A DNA stretch of 64,000 nucleotides from Bettongia penicillata ogilbyi. Lineage: Eukaryota; Chordata; Mammalia; Diprotodontia; Potoroidae. This document shows, in pieces, positions 24,396 through 36,910 of this stretch. The stretch lies in the NCBI GenBank assembly GCA_023548195.1, contig JAJHZJ010000220.1, positions 751,279-815,278 of the forward strand, written 5' to 3'. The notes beneath the pieces are model-generated. The model searched no databases. It had not been told where the DNA came from and worked only from the letters and a program-made list of their open reading frames with translations. The position numbers and the translations under genes were made by a program. The number at the start of each line of letters is the position of its first letter. Within the stretch, counting starts at the first letter, position 1.

Positions 24396-24428
<33 letters not shown>
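24396..24428. repeat. (CA)n microsatellite
   Basis: About 16 perfect CA units. Confidence 0.95.
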
Positions 24429-24430
<2 letters not shown>

Positions 24431-24624
24431 CTCTTCTATAACAAACTTCAACTTCCTTGGCTTAATGAAAACTCTCCCGTAACTGCAGACATATAGGACC
24501 TGAATGTACCTCTTTTAAACATAAAGAATTAGTTACAAGGATGGCAGAAGGAGGTAGATCAAGAACTAATTTCCTATCGCTGTCTGAAATAACCAAAACC
24601 AGAGACTACAGTAAGAAGAATATA

Positions 24625-24880
24625 TATTTTTATTAGGTGCCTACTGTACACCAGGTATTGTGCCAAGTACTTTACAAATATTATTTCTTATCACAACGTT
24701 CCTAAAAAGTAAATATTATTATAAATGTTTTACAATGGAGTGAATCTAAACCAGACAGATATTAAGTGACTTAACCCAAGGTCGCACAAGTAATAAACAT
24801 CTGAGGTTGGATTTGTAATCAGATCTTGTAGACTCCAGGAACATCAATTTAAGCATTGTGCCACCTAGCTACCTTGTTAA
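24625..24880 (-). mobile_element. Marsupial CORE/MIR-type SINE
   Basis: Read on the minus strand it starts AGGTAGCTAGGTGGCACAAT (24856-24875), a typical marsupial SINE head. It then shows a CAGATGTTTATTAC core, GCGACCTTGGGTTAAGTCAC, and the 3' tail GTAGGCACCTAAT. The order is complete, so the orientation is secure. Confidence 0.75.
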
Positions 24881-25849
24881 TTACCAAGTTCTCCCTGGAA
24901 TTCAGAGTACTGACTGCATTTCTCCTCTTAACTCTGTGGGAAAGAGGCTAGTGCTATGGCTTCTTGGCCTTCTAGAATATGAATATGTGTATTTTACTCA
25001 ATGAAATCACAGCCTACCTTATATACTATGGAAAAATTCCTTTCTATTTGTAGGTCACTAATAGTGTGTTTCACAGATGCACATAAAATTCAAGTGCTTA
25101 GTAAACACTTAAAAATAATCAAAATACTAGGAATTGAATAAAAAAATAAATAAGATCAATGTACTGACTATTCTTATCAAATTACTTATTAATTTTCCTC
25201 CTAACCCCAACCCCAGACAATAACAGGCAAGCTCCAATTTGAAAATTCATACATTCAATGCCACCCCAATCCCACATAGTTCTGTATCATTGCCTATTTC
25301 ACACTTGCTGCTAAAAGGAAGTTTCTCTGGGGTTTTTCCTCATAGTAAAGCCCCAAAGAAAATCACTGTTCATGAAAATCACTGTCATTGCAGTGCAGGA
25401 ATTCAATCTCTGCTCTTCCAACTTGACCATCTCCAATCCACAATAACACCCACTAGTCATGCACTTATTTACTTTGCATTATCCATTTTCACTAGGCAAG
25501 AGTGTTTGTGGAAGGGGGGGAAGGCTGTGTTCTCCTGTGGCAAATAAGCAGCCTCAGTTGTGTATTCTCTTCAGTTAGCAGTTGAAGAAGACTACAAAGT
25601 CAACATCCAATCATCTACTACTCACCATCCACTTTAAAACTTCCTTTACTATCTTCACTTCCATCTTCTAAATATCCCATGTTTTCACTTTTTTTCTTCC
25701 TTCAATCATTGAAAATACTCATAGGTTTGTAGGTAGGATACTGGCATTACACAAGAACATACATATAATATTTGAAATAATTTTTAATGAATGTTGTCTG
25801 GTCATATAATAACAAGAGGAAAACATGAAAATAGAATGTATTGATAATT

Positions 25850-28430
25850 ATTGAAAAGAAAATTCCAGATTAAATAACACAGTAATGTCACTGAAAAAAA
25901 CATCAAGTTTCCAAGCAAGAGAAAAAAGTACTATGAGCAGTCAGAAAGAATCAATATAGCAAGGAACGATAACCATGATAACAAACAAGTTAGAAGATAT
26001 CACCATGGAGGAGTAGTCAGCATGGAATAAGAGATCCCAAAAAATAATAGACAAAGCTCAAGAGCCAAGAGTAATTAATTTATCCAGCAAAATAAGTATA
26101 ATCCTTTAAAGGAAAAATGAATTTCCAACAAAATGGATTATTTTCAAATATTTCTAATAAAAAATGAGAAAGCTATTTTGAAATACAAGTTGACAAAAAT
26201 TTTAAAAAGGATAATCAACCAGAAAAATAGTAAAAATAAAAAAGATAAGAGGATTTTATAGGATGAACTGTTTATATTTTAATAGATAAAAGTTATTAAA
26301 ATGATTCTTTCAGAATACTCCCAATATAAGGGAAGCTGTCAATTGTGACAGAAGACCTAAAAATAGTTTTGATATATTTTGAAATATTGAATGAAACATT
26401 CAAAAGTGAGTGTTCAAGAGAGGATATATCCAGAGAAAATGGGAGAAAAGGTTGGGAAACTTATTAGCCTACTTAATCAGGTTGTTCAAGTAGAACTATA
26501 TATAAACAAAGAAGGAATTAGAAGAACTGGAGTGACCTGAAATTCATTTTCGTTTGAACTGCTCAAAAAGTGCAGAATACACACAGAGAGTAGGAACACG
26601 ATTAAACATGACTATAGATATAATAAGAAGAGGGAAAGAACACTTTAAAAGGAGACATTATTCTTAAGCTTTGAGGAGGGATAGAAAAGAAAAGAACAAA
26701 AGGGAAAAGATAATAATAAAACAAATGAGGAATATAGAGAGGAAATGTTTTAAAAGAATAGAGCGAAATAATTAACTACTTTGACTATGAAAGTGAATAT
26801 GATGAATTCATGCATAAAATAGAAGAGAGTAGGAGAGTGGATTAGAAAATAAACTCCAATGATGTTATATTTACAGGAAAAAGTAGACATAGATTTAGTT
26901 AAAACTGATAAAGAAGGAAGCTACATTTTACTGAAAGGTTACATATATGATGACTTGAGTTTGAAACTAAACCTATATACGTGCAAGACCTGGCTTCTAA
27001 ATTCTTAAAATTAAAAAAAAAATAATAAATGAATTGCAAATAGAAATAAGAAATAAAATTGTAATGATGGAAGAGCCATATTAATCCCACCCACCCTAGA
27101 TAAATTCAATAAAAATTAAATAAGAGAAACCTTAAGATATGCATGCAATGATTAGTGAATGAAAATAAAAATAAGCATGTGTGCAAGCACAAAAAACAAT
27201 GGTTCTTTTACAAATAATGATCTTGCTTTAGGACTAAACTTTTTCTTAAATGTAGAAAAGCAGAAATATTATACATATCTTTACTATGCAACAAAATCAT
27301 GTTAAATAAAGGCAGATAAAGGTGTCTGCAAAAATGCAATAAAATGAAACGGAGAAAAAAATAGCTTAATTCTCAAGAATTGTTGAATGTAAAAATAGAA
27401 ATTATAGACAATTTCATTAAACATTATGAAAACAAGGAGAGACCATTCCAAAATTGTAATGATGTAGCCACAGCTATATGAGTCCTTAGGCAAAAATGTA
27501 ATTCTCCATTTTTTTAATAAAAAGATCAAATAGGTCAATAAATTGGTAACATAACCAAATATTCATAAAGCCAGAAAAAATTCAAAATGGAATTAAATAC
27601 TATGATAAATTTTTTACAATTATAGAAAGGGATAGCAAAAGAATACAATAAATGAATTAAAAAATCAAAGTAGGAGGTATTTTGTTGATAAAACAATAGA
27701 CAAAGCTTTAATTAATTTGAAAGAAAAGTGTAAAACAAATTAACAGTAACAGAATATTTAAAAGTAGAATTCACCACAAATGGAGAAAAAACAAAAGATA
27801 TTACTATAGATATTTTTTTTTTCCAAACTACATGTCAAATAGAGTGACAACTTTAATTTCTTTGTTAGGATAAGGTAATCTAATAAAAATGACAAGTCAT
27901 CTAAATAAATTTCTTATTCAAAGCTATCAAAACTATCAAAAGTTTGTATTATGTAACAGAGAAAATGGTAGTGAAATCCATATGAAGAAAAAAAGTTAGC
28001 AATCCCCAAGGATAATAACAAAAAATCAGATTGAATAGCAATTTGGTACTGGTTAAAAAAATAAAAAGAAAAAAAAAAGAAACGATCAGTAAAAACAGCC
28101 TAGGTAAAGAACACACAGAAGCATGTCTCTAATAGGCTGGTGTTTGATGAACACAAATATTCCATTTATTGGGTTTTGTAAAAACTCACTACCTAAGAAA
28201 AATAGTTCAGAAATTAGAAAGTTGTTTGGAAGAAATTACATTGAGCCCAATATTTCACACCTTACATAAAAATAAGCAACAGTTGATATGCGACTAAGAA
28301 ATTTTTTTAAATCACATCTTAAACAAATTTGTTTAAGTATGGTAAGAATTACCTATTAAACCTACATTTGGGAGAAAAGAACATGACAAAAAGAATAAGA
28401 ATAGCCATAAAAGATAAAATTGATAATTAT

Positions 28431-28464
<34 letters not shown>

Positions 28465-28660
28465 ATTCTGTGCAATTTATATACATATACATCCACACAC
28501 ATACATATAGATATATGCATTAATTGAACAAATAGATCTAATTAAGCCAAGATTAAAAGGGGCAAAAAATCTGAGGAAAGTTTTACAACACATTTCTCTT
28601 GTAAGAGAGATTTCATTTCTAAGATCTATGAGGAACTAATTCAAAGGTATTTTAAGGTAT
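25850..28660 (+). mobile_element. Old canonical L1 relic with ORF1 and ORF2 debris
   Basis: A sense-strand L1 relic that, unlike the HAL1-type copies, retains ORF2. The ORF1 C-terminal part lies at about 25860-26280 and resembles the INYPAKISIIL-like stretch. ORF2 text follows: a FDKPLTNLI-like block near 27690, a GTGTTTGATGAACACAAATA block near 28140 that corresponds to the segment before the C-W-E-N-W motif, and an AAAAGATAAAATTGATAATT block near 28409. ORF2 has large internal deletions and many stops. A TA/CA microsatellite interrupts its end at 28428-28467. Assignment is from remembered L1 patterns over several separate blocks in the right order. Confidence 0.65.
28428..28510. repeat. (TA)n microsatellite within L1 relic
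   Basis: TA-rich alternation from 28428 to 28467, followed by ATAC and CACA units. Confidence 0.85.
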
Positions 28661-28664
28661 TTAA

Positions 28665-31240
28665 AAGCAGTATACATTTTTCCTCTGAAATGTGCTATTC
28701 AGATACACTGAAGAGAAATCAAAGCCTTTAATTTCCATGTTCTTGAACTATATTGGTCAATTATGCTACACTGTGAGTCCTGTGTTTGGTTTTGTGTAGA
28801 TATGACCATTATTTCATATTTTGGAAAGAAATTGAGAAATTCTAAATGTTCAATACTTGTTGGTATAAGATGAATGAGAACAGTTAATTTACCTTGCATG
28901 TTTTCTGTGCAATTTCTGAATTTTCAGGGTCATTGAGTTCTTTCTAAGATCTCATTTTTCTCAAAAGCTTATATTATGATTTATAATTTGGCTTCTTTCT
29001 ACTAATAAAAGTTTATATATTTTGTAAAATCGTCATATTCTGGTTTCACAAATAATACTTCAATGGCAATATACAGTGAGGGAAAGCATGTGCCTATAAT
29101 TCTTCTATATTTCTCTACAAGTAGAAGTATATTACTTAAGAGAAATGAAAATCAACAGAATAGACTTGAATACAATTAAATACCTTTATCATCACTATTG
29201 CAAAATCTTATCAGACAAAAGTTAACTATCATTTGTTCAAATGAAACTGTAAAATATTATGGTTAAATTAATTTTATCTATAAGAATGCTATAGAAATAG
29301 AACATTTTATTTATATATTGTTATAGAGCAGAACTGATTGTGCTTCTCCCTGTTGTTTTTCAGTTCAATTGTATCTGACTCTGTGACCTCATGGACCATA
29401 TCATGCTAATACAGTCCGTAGGTTTCCTTGGCAAAGATACTGGAGCAGTTTGCCATTTACTTTTCTCGTGGATTAAAGTAAACAGATTGAATGACATGCT
29501 ACTTGGCCTCAAATTTTTACTGTATAGAAACTTTTGTTTTTGAAACTCTGGAAAAATCTCTCAGATGAGTGAAAAGGAAGAGATTCTAGAGTCACTTGGA
29601 AAGTGCATTTTAGAGAATCAACTGAGGAAATCAGTTGCATGATGGGATCAGAGTTGGGCAGCATTGATGCCACATTCTATTTTTGTCTCTGTATTATTTG
29701 GTCAGATCAAATTCCAGAAGGTTACCACCATAGGTAGCATGCTTCATGCTGGCCAGGCTATCACTACCTCAGATTGAGATGAAGAGAAACAGAAAAATGT
29801 CCCCACCTCCTGTCCCTTCAGGTTAAAATAAAACAAACTGGGCAATGAAAAGGAAGGATAAAAGTCTGAAGACTGGGAGCACTTTTATATCTAAAGCCCA
29901 GCTTTTTCCTTATATAATGAAGTCAAGTACAAATTGAAGAATTTATGCCAATTACTTATATTGACTTTACAGTCTGTGGATTGGAGATTAAGGTTTTATG
30001 CAAATTTATTTAGCTATTTTAGTTCTTTCACTATCTAGCAAATGTGGGGGATGTGTACAGAGGACAATTGACCAATGAATTAATAATAAATAATGTATTC
30101 TCATAAAGGAATGGGAAATAATACATAACTGAAATCAGAATTGCATTAAAATGGGCATTAGATACTGTACATTTAATGAATTAGGCAAAAAGAGCAATAT
30201 TAGAATATGTTGTATATTATTAAAAAATGTTGGGAATTATTTCATGTCCTTATCTTGCTTTCTAGAGACAAAAATACAATGGTAAACTTTAATCGTTAGA
30301 AAATTTTATAGAAGGGTTGTTTGTGTTTGTACATCATTCTATGTAATTCTATACAAATTTATTTGAATAAAAAAAGAAAATCATCCCATAAAGGTTTTCT
30401 TTAGCTGTTTCCCTATTATATTAATGAGATAAAATGAATAATGTGTGCCAACAAACATTTCCTTTTTTTGACATAGAAAAGTAAACATACTCTCAATCTT
30501 ATGCTATTTGTATTGAATTTTAACTAGTTACCCATTTTTTTTTGCAAATGAAGTAAATTAAGACAAGATTAAAATAAAACAAAAATTTCTGCAGGAAAAA
30601 ATTCTAAGTTTTTCAAAGAAGAATATAATTGTAGGTACATTCAAGTATCTAGTTACATAATTTTGCTCAATAATAGATATGTCCTGTTTTATTTCTAGCA
30701 AACTACATTTAATGATATTATGCTGTCTATAAAATATACTTTTGATGCTCTATTTTGTAGGCAGATAATTTTAGTTTTTAAGATCTGAAGTCTAGTCTTT
30801 GAGGATTAGGTCCCACACTGGAGTATGGATTGTCTGGCTTCTTGAATCTGTTCACTACTTTTACTTGAACTGACTCCTCACATACATGTCCATGCACTGT
30901 CTCCTCATACTGGAAAGCTTCCTTTTGCAAGTGCAGTGGAAGTGGTCCTACTCTCCTCCAACTTAGCTATGTGCCTCCCCAACTCTCAGAGGGAGACAGG
31001 CAGCATCAAATGCTCTCCAGTGGACCACTCTGCATAGGTACTATAGTAAGTATATGGAAATATAGTACGTATATTAAACATAATTTTAAAAAATTAAAGA
31101 AAAAGTGACAAATAGGAATAATTAATTGAAAGTTATGAAACATTAAAGTAAATTCTTCTAATGCAAAATATATTTTCATCTCTGTATTCAGGAAAAAAAT
31201 ATCTAGTCTACCATCTTTTGGTCACATGACCCAGAAGGGT
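28665..31240. other. AT-rich DNA, no gene recognised
   Basis: The only assignable element is a minus-strand SINE tail at 29345. A slightly GC-richer patch at 30800-31020 has no family I recognise. Confidence 0.4.
29345..29480 (-). mobile_element. RTE-type SINE tail
   Basis: On the minus strand it reads TGGCAAACTGCTCCAGTATC, then TTTGCCAAGGAAACC and GAGGTCACAGAGTCAGATAC, the usual 3' half of the tRNA-derived marsupial SINEs. Confidence 0.65.
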
Positions 31241-31244
31241 TCTG

Positions 31245-31870
31245 TTCTTTTTTTAATAGTTCAAAGATTTTATTCTAATAGCTTTAATTACAGTGCTTGT
31301 CTTTCAAAATGAAAACTGAAAACAAGTATACAAAAGTCAATTACTAATTTTGTATTGAATGCAATAAGTATTTCCACAACATCAAATAAACCAGTTCAGT
31401 TTTTCCTGAGATAAGGTTTAACAGCTTCAGCTTCTTAAAAAAAGAAATCAAAATAGAAAAGATCTTTTTATTTTTCAAATGGCAAATCTGACCGTTGTAG
31501 TAATGAGACAAAATAAAGAACATATCACACATATACAGATGGAGAATTTGTTCCAAAATAGAATCAAATGGAATGGAATGAATCTCCAAGCTCTCATGCT
31601 CAATTTATTTGCTTTCAAAACCTAGACACCATAGAGAAATACCTGGTATTCTTGACTGTGTTTTTGAAATATCTCCAGCCATGCTTTGGGGCAAACATAG
31701 GATGTGCTTACTGGGGAAATGTTCACACTTCATCAAAATTGCAAGGCTGTTTTTTGTTGTCCAAATATGTCAGAAAGCTCTTCTCAATGTTTATAACCAG
31801 TCATAATTGTATCCCTCCTAACCATTATTCCAGTGCAATGTGGAGTGTGCTCTATACTTCTTTTTGTAAA
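31245..31870 (-). pseudogene. Possible processed retrocopy (3' UTR only)
   Basis: On the minus strand the sequence ends with AATAAAATCTTTGAACTATT followed by a short A run, as expected at a polyadenylated mRNA end. No coding part can be recognised upstream and no target duplication was found, so a unique AT-rich sequence remains possible. Confidence 0.25.
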
Positions 31871-31875
31871 TAATT

Positions 31876-32432
31876 AATTATTTTTTTTTATTTTCAATTT
31901 GACTTTCAAAAAATTTTGTTTTGAATTTTCTTCTCTACCCTTTCCTCCCCCTCCCCAACATGGCATGCAATCTGATATAAGTTCCACTTGTACATTCATA
32001 TTAAACCTATTTTCACATTACTCAGGATGGAAAGAAGAATTAGAACTAATGGGAAGAACCATGAGAAAGAAGAAATAAAACAAAGCAACAAAATGAAAGA
32101 GGAACAAACAGTATGCTTCAATCTGCATTCAGACTCTGAAGATCTTTCTCTGGATGTGGATAGCATTTTCAATGGTAAGCCTTTCAGATTTGTCTCAGAT
32201 CCTTGAATTGCTGAGAAGACCTAAGTATATCAAGGTCAGTCATTGCACAATGAGACTGTTACTATATATGATATTCTCCTAGTTCTGCTCATTTCACTCA
32301 CCATCACTTCATAGAAGTCTTTCAAGGTTTTTCTGAACTCCAACTGCTCATTATTTCTTATAGCACAATAGTATTCCATTACATTCATATATCCCAACTT
32401 GTTCATTCCCCTTTGAACAAATGGGGTTCAAA
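31876..32432 (-). mobile_element. 5'-truncated L1/HAL1 3' UTR fragment
   Basis: From the T-rich left end the plus strand runs through AGTATGCTTCAATCTGCATT (32110-32129), GGATGTGGATAGCATTTTC and the CATTTCACTCACCATCA block. These are the same order and text as the 3' UTR of copy E (about 49750-49990). Only the 3' end is present. Confidence 0.7.
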
Positions 32433-33277
32433 CTCTTGGGGTAAGTGGTGAAGGTCTTTTCTTCCATGGCTACATCTGGCTGAGATTGGACGTAAAGCTA
32501 TCTGTGCCACAAGAGGTCCCATTTGAGGTGCCTTTTCTTTAGATGGCATCTAAAGCTTGGTCGACATCTGCAGGTGAAGGGTATTAAGGGTATTAAGCTT
32601 GCTGAGAAAAAAATTTTGGCAAACAAGATGAACGGACAAAAAGCCAAAATGAAATAAGACAATAACAAGAAGCAGGATAGACAAGGTTAGCCATGATTCT
32701 GAAGTCCATGAATCCACTATTATAGTGTCATTCACTGTTGTTTACTGTTTCCTGATTTGCAGTTTTTGAGTCATCATTCTGGTTAGAGGCATACTTTCTT
32801 TAATCTGAGTTGGGGCCTGGCCAATTTCCTATTCTCCCCATAGGTGTGATGAACTTAGATATGATGTTTCAAGAGGACTTCTAGGGGCTAAGTTCTTATC
32901 TCTTTACTCAGCCTAACATCAAGCATCTTTCCTAAATACATTTTATGTAGTTGATTAGTTAGAATGTCATCTATTCTTGCAAAAATCTAGCCCTATTCTC
33001 AATAGAGGAGTAAAAATTCTTTTCTTTTCCATCTATTCTGACTTGGAACCCACTGAGTATTTACTCTTCTCTGTCGAGGAAATTTATGTTTTTCCCAGTC
33101 CCCTAAGTCACTTAACTATGAAATCTTGTTCAGCACCTCCAAAAGAGAGTGCCCTATTTCCCCATTATTAGATTAAAAGCTAGGTGCTTGAAAGCAGGAG
33201 GAACTATCTTCATTATCATATTCCAGTGAGAACTTTCTAAGGGTATATCAAAATATGCATCTAAGTTTCTGATTATT
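32433..33277. other. Unassigned DNA beside copy A
   Basis: A 61-codon minus-strand frame (32735-32550) contains a hydrophobic run, SILLLVIVLFHFGF, that would form one membrane segment. It could be a viral or host membrane-protein fragment, but there is no family evidence. The right half (about 33060-33240) has an L2-like block. Confidence 0.25.
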
Positions 33278-33353
33278 ATGGCAGTGTTCATTACTTCATC
33301 CTTCAATTTTCTTATATGGCAGTGTTCATTACCTACTCCTTCAATTTTCTTAT
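33278..33353. repeat. 38-bp imperfect tandem duplication
   Basis: The ATGGCAGTGTTCATTAC block starts at 33278 and again at 33316, and each is followed by CCTTCAATTTTCTTAT-like text. Two near-identical units of 38 bp. Confidence 0.85.
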
Positions 33354-33379
33354 TTAGTCCCTAAGTGAATACCAGGGTC

Positions 33380-33786
33380 TATCTCCACTACATTACATAG
33401 AGTCAGTAGAATACTGCTTACTGCATCCTTCTACAGTCAAAGCTAACAGACTACTCTTATTTTTACCTCCCTGCATATTGTAATCTTTAAAGACTTGTGG
33501 TACAAAAGGATTCTGACTGATACCTCTAAATTTCAAGCAATCCACACCATCTACAGACACTCCTCCAGCTCCTTCATCACTAATTCTCATCATTCCACAT
33601 ATTAACAATTCCCACATCCTTTAGGGGAACCAAGTCAAAATAATCTGTGCCTTCCTTCTAAGTAAAATCTTCAATAATCTCCCAAAACAGTGGATTCCCT
33701 ACTTGATTCTCTTCTTTTTGCCTTAGTATGGGATGAACTTCTGCCTCAGCACTCTCCACCTAAAATATTGTTTCATTTTTCAATTC
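33380..33786 (-). pseudogene. Unassigned minus-strand coding-like relic, possibly ERV
   Basis: A 74-codon minus-strand frame (33617-33393) has ordinary soluble-protein composition. It sits on the far side of copy A from the LTR-like block at 38040-38559, in the same orientation, so before A inserted the two were about 0.5 kb apart. This could be an endogenous retrovirus interior, but I recognise no protein motif and list it only as a candidate. Confidence 0.2.
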
Positions 33787-33804
33787 TGACTTAGTTACAT
33801 TTTC
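33787..33804. repeat. Target-site duplication of copy A, left
   Basis: TGACTTAGTTACATTTTC, identical over 18 bp to 37564-37581. It abuts the T-rich end of the transduced segment. Confidence 0.9.
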
Positions 33805-34748
33805 TTTTTCTTTTTTTTTTTTATTGTTTATTGTTCTGATGTACTGGCTCCTATATCAATAATGCCATGAATGTCTTGGTAGGTACCTTCTATGGGATTG
33901 TGTATTTCCTGCTTACTTTGATGTCCTCTGTGTTTGCTATCTATAGTATAATTAAAATTCAGATAGTATTGGAGAAGAGAGCATTCAACTCTTTCCATCT
34001 CATTGTATCATTCATATTGTACTGATATATTTTAATTATACTATACAGATATAAGTCTTAGGCAGCTAGAAGTCACAGTGCGTAGTTCACTGAATTTGGA
34101 GTCACTAATACTTATTTTCATGAGTTCAAATCTGGCCTCAGACACTAACTGTGTTATCCTGGGCAAAGGTAAGGTAAATTACTTAACCCCAAATGGGGTC
34201 ACAAAGAGTTGGACAGAAATGAAAATAACTAAATAAAATATAAGGATTACATAATACTTACATCTAATCAAAAGTTGCTATCACCATCATCATTATCATC
34301 ACCACTTCATTATCTGTCTTGATGGAATATAGATAGAAAAGTCCCAGTAATTAGACTGTTATTACTCTTTCATATTTACTACATTATAGAGCTTGGAGTA
34401 GGCAGATGAAATGGATGCCTTTTGTAATTGTACTATGCTATGAGAATGTTTGCTACTTTTCTGAGGATAGAGTTTTTTTATTAACTTTAGAATATCTAAG
34501 TAGATTATATGGGATGACATAGATGATATTCACATAACTCTTTTGTCACAGGGTTTTAATCTCTTCGAAGTCCCATCTCCATGTTTTGAAATCTTTTTCT
34601 CCAAAATACTTAGAGATTTTGAATACCTAATATGGCAGCACCTATTAAAAATTTTGTTCTTTGGCACTTAAAATTAAAGCTATATTCAGGCAGCTGTAGG
34701 CAACAGTTCTTTCTCTACTGACACTCCACTTCCATCACAGACTTCTTG
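33805..34748 (-). mobile_element. 3'-transduced flank of HAL1 copy A
   Basis: This 944-bp segment lies between the A-rich end of copy A (34749) and the left target-site duplication. On the minus strand it ends in AATAAA (33832-33827) followed by an A-rich tail (33822-33805). The spacing from signal to tail is shorter than usual. The segment carries a SINE at 34070-34245. The simplest reading is readthrough transcription of a source HAL1 past its own weak polyadenylation site, with retrotransposition of element plus flank as one unit. Confidence 0.75.
34070..34245 (+). mobile_element. tRNA-derived SINE inside the transduced segment
   Basis: It starts GGCAGCTAGAAGTCACAGTG (34062-34081), has a TTCAAATCTGGCCTCAGACA core, and ends with AAATGGGGTCACAAAGAGTT. 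The middle of the tail is deleted. It must have been in the source locus before the transduction. Confidence 0.7.
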
Positions 34749-34912
34749 AATTTTCTTTTTTTTTTTTTGAAATGAAAATTTATTTATTTAACGTTTTACA
34801 TTCATTTTCACAAAATTTTGGGTTCCAAATTTTCTCCTCTTTTGTCCCCTCCCCCCACCCCAATACACCGAGCATTCTAATTTTCCCTATCACCAATCTG
34901 CCCTCCCTTCTA

Positions 34913-35542
34913 TCATCCCTCCCTTCTCTTGTCCCCATCTTCTCTTTTGTCCTGTAGGGCCAGATGACTTTCTATTCCCCATTAATTGTATTTCATATTT
35001 CCTAGTAGCAAGAACAACACTAAACAGTTGTTCCTAAAACTTTAAGTTCCAAATTCTCCCCATCCCTCACTCCCCACCCATTCCCTTTGGCAAGGCAGGC
35101 AATTCAATATAGGCCCTATCTTTGTAGTTTTGCAAATGACTTCCATAATGGTCGTGTTGTGTAAGACTAACTGAATTACCTTCCATCCTATCCTGCCCCC
35201 CCATTGTTTCCATTCTGTCCTTTGATCCTGTCCCTCCCCAAGAAGGTTGACTTCAAATTGCTCCCTCCTCCCATTACCCTCCCTTCCCTCATCCCCCCCT
35301 TGCTTATCTCCTTCTCCCCCACTTTCCTGTATTGTAAGATAGGTTTTCATACCAAAATGAGTGTGCATTTTATTCCTTCCTTTAGTCAAATGTGATGAGG
35401 GTAAACTTGTTTTGTTTTTTTTTTTCTCAGCTCTCCTCTTTTTCCCTCCACTAAAATGTCTCCTGCTTGCCTCTTGAATGACATATAATTTACCCCATTC
35501 CATTTCACCATCTTTCCTCCCACGACATTTCTCTCTCACCAT
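34913..35542 (-). pseudogene. Candidate downstream ORF of HAL1 copy A
   Basis: A 210-codon frame on the element's sense strand, starting with ATGGTGAGAGAG 267 nt after ORF1. It is open for 166 codons (35542-35042) and has a further stop near its end. The product would be basic and rich in K, R, E and G in its first half, with GMKTYLTIQESGGEGDK near the middle. It has no family resemblance. The same frame, start and final TGA occur in copies B and C. Purine-rich sequence favours chance frames, so coding is unproved. Confidence 0.4.
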
Positions 35543-35605
35543 TTACCCTAATTTCTTTTAAGATATGGTCCCATCCTATTCAATTCACTCTGTGTTCTCT
35601 GCCTC

Positions 35606-35672
35606 TGTATGTGTGTGCATGTGTGTATGTGTGTGTGCATGCACACATGTACATGTGTGTGTGTGTATATGT
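35606..35672. repeat. (TG)n microsatellite in copy A
   Basis: TGTG, TGCA and TATG units. It is longer in copy A than at the matching place in B (about 40365-40398). Confidence 0.85.
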
Positions 35673-35809
35673 GTGATCACACCAACTACCGAGATACTGA
35701 AAAGTTTTAAGAGTTACAAATATTGTCTTTCCATGTAGGAATATCAACAGTTCACCTTTGGTAAGTCCGTTAAGACTTCTCTTTGCTGTTTACTATTTCA
35801 TGCTTCTTC

Positions 35810-36910
35810 TCATTCTTGTGTTTGAAAGTCAAATTTTCTTTTCAGCTCTGGTCTTTTCATCAAGAATGTTTGAAAGTCCTCTGTTTCATTGAAAGACTGT
35901 ATTTTCCCCTGAAGTATTACACTCAGTTTTGCTGGGTAGGTGATTCTTGGTTTGAGTCCTAGTTCCTTTGACTTCTGGAATATCCTATTCCACACCCTTC
36001 AATCCCTTAATGTAGAAGCTGCTAGATCTTGAGTTATCCTGATTATATTTCCACAATACTGAAATTGTTTCTTTCTAGCTGCTTGCAAGATTTTCTCCTT
36101 GACCTGGGAGTTCTGGAATTTGGCCACAATGTTCCTAAGAGTTTCTGTTTTTGAATCTCTTTCAGGTTGTGATCGATGGATTCTTTCAATACTTACTTTG
36201 CCCTCTGGATGTAGAATGTCAGGGCAGTTTTCCTCAATAATTTCATGGAAGATGATGTCTAGGCTCTTTTTTTGATCATGACTTTCAGGTAGTCCCATAA
36301 TTTTTAAATTGTCTCTCCTGGATCTATTTTCCAGGTCAGTTGTTTTTCCCATGAGATATTTCACATTCTCTTCCATTGTTTCATTCTTTTCGTTTTGTTT
36401 TGTGGTTTCTTGGTTTCTCAGAAAGCCATTAGACTCCATCTGTTCCATTCTAATTTTGAGAGAACTATTCTCTTCAGTGAGCTTTTGAACCTCTTTTTCC
36501 ATTTGGCTAATTCTGCTTTTGAAAACATTCTTCTCCTCATTGGCTTTTTGAACCTCTTTTGCCAGTTGGGTGAGCCTATTTTTCAAGGTGTTATTTTCTT
36601 CAGCATTTTTTTGGGTCTCCTTTACCAAAGTATTGACCCGTTTTTCATACTTTTCTTGCATCTCTCTCATTTCTCTTCCCAGCTTTTCCTCCACCTGTCT
36701 AACTTGCTTTTCAAAATCCTTTTTGAGCTCTTCCAAGGCCTGAGCCTACCCGACATCCCCCTGGGATGTCTGGGATATAGAGGCCCCACCCTCCACATCT
36801 TTCCCTGATGTTAAGAATATTTCCTCGTCATCAGAATTGAAAGGCCGGAACATTTGCACCTGCTCAAAGAAGCTCTCTGTAGTCTTATTTTTCTTCCCTT
36901 TTCTGGGCAT
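35810..36910 (-). pseudogene. ORF1 of HAL1 copy A (two stops)
   Basis: An L1 ORF1-type RNA-binding, nucleic-acid-chaperone protein of 366 codons, the family's usual size. It starts ATGCCCAGAAAAGGG. Domains: a short N-terminal region (1-55), a coiled coil with repeated L-x-K-E-V-Q-K heptads (about 60-165), an RRM beginning near DNLKIMGLPES (about 200-285), and a C-terminal domain with PRITYPAKLS. Stops: TAG at 36748-36746 replaces a tryptophan, and TGA at 36001-35999 replaces an arginine, which fits CpG decay. The frame is otherwise intact. It is the same length as in B. Confidence 0.85.

Larger units (their letters stand above)
21811..25845. other. AT-rich intergenic DNA with scattered SINEs
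   Basis: Apart from the SINEs at 22190 and 24625, a repeat of uncertain family at 23740 and a CA tract at 24396, I see no coding or RNA signal. Confidence 0.4.

Noticed and set aside
31568..31873. A 101-codon plus-strand frame
   Set aside because: No family resemblance, and it overlaps a minus-strand stretch that looks more like an mRNA end. It is kept only as a possible retrocopy of low confidence.
32550..32735. A short frame with one hydrophobic segment as a viral envelope end
   Set aside because: One hydrophobic run is not evidence of an envelope gene, and no neighbouring motif supports it.
36395..36808. Phenylalanine/leucine-rich plus-strand frames opposite ORF1 (also 41034-41531 and 44716-44994)
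   Set aside because: They are antisense shadows of the ORF1 coiled coil. Codons for K and E read backwards give F and L.
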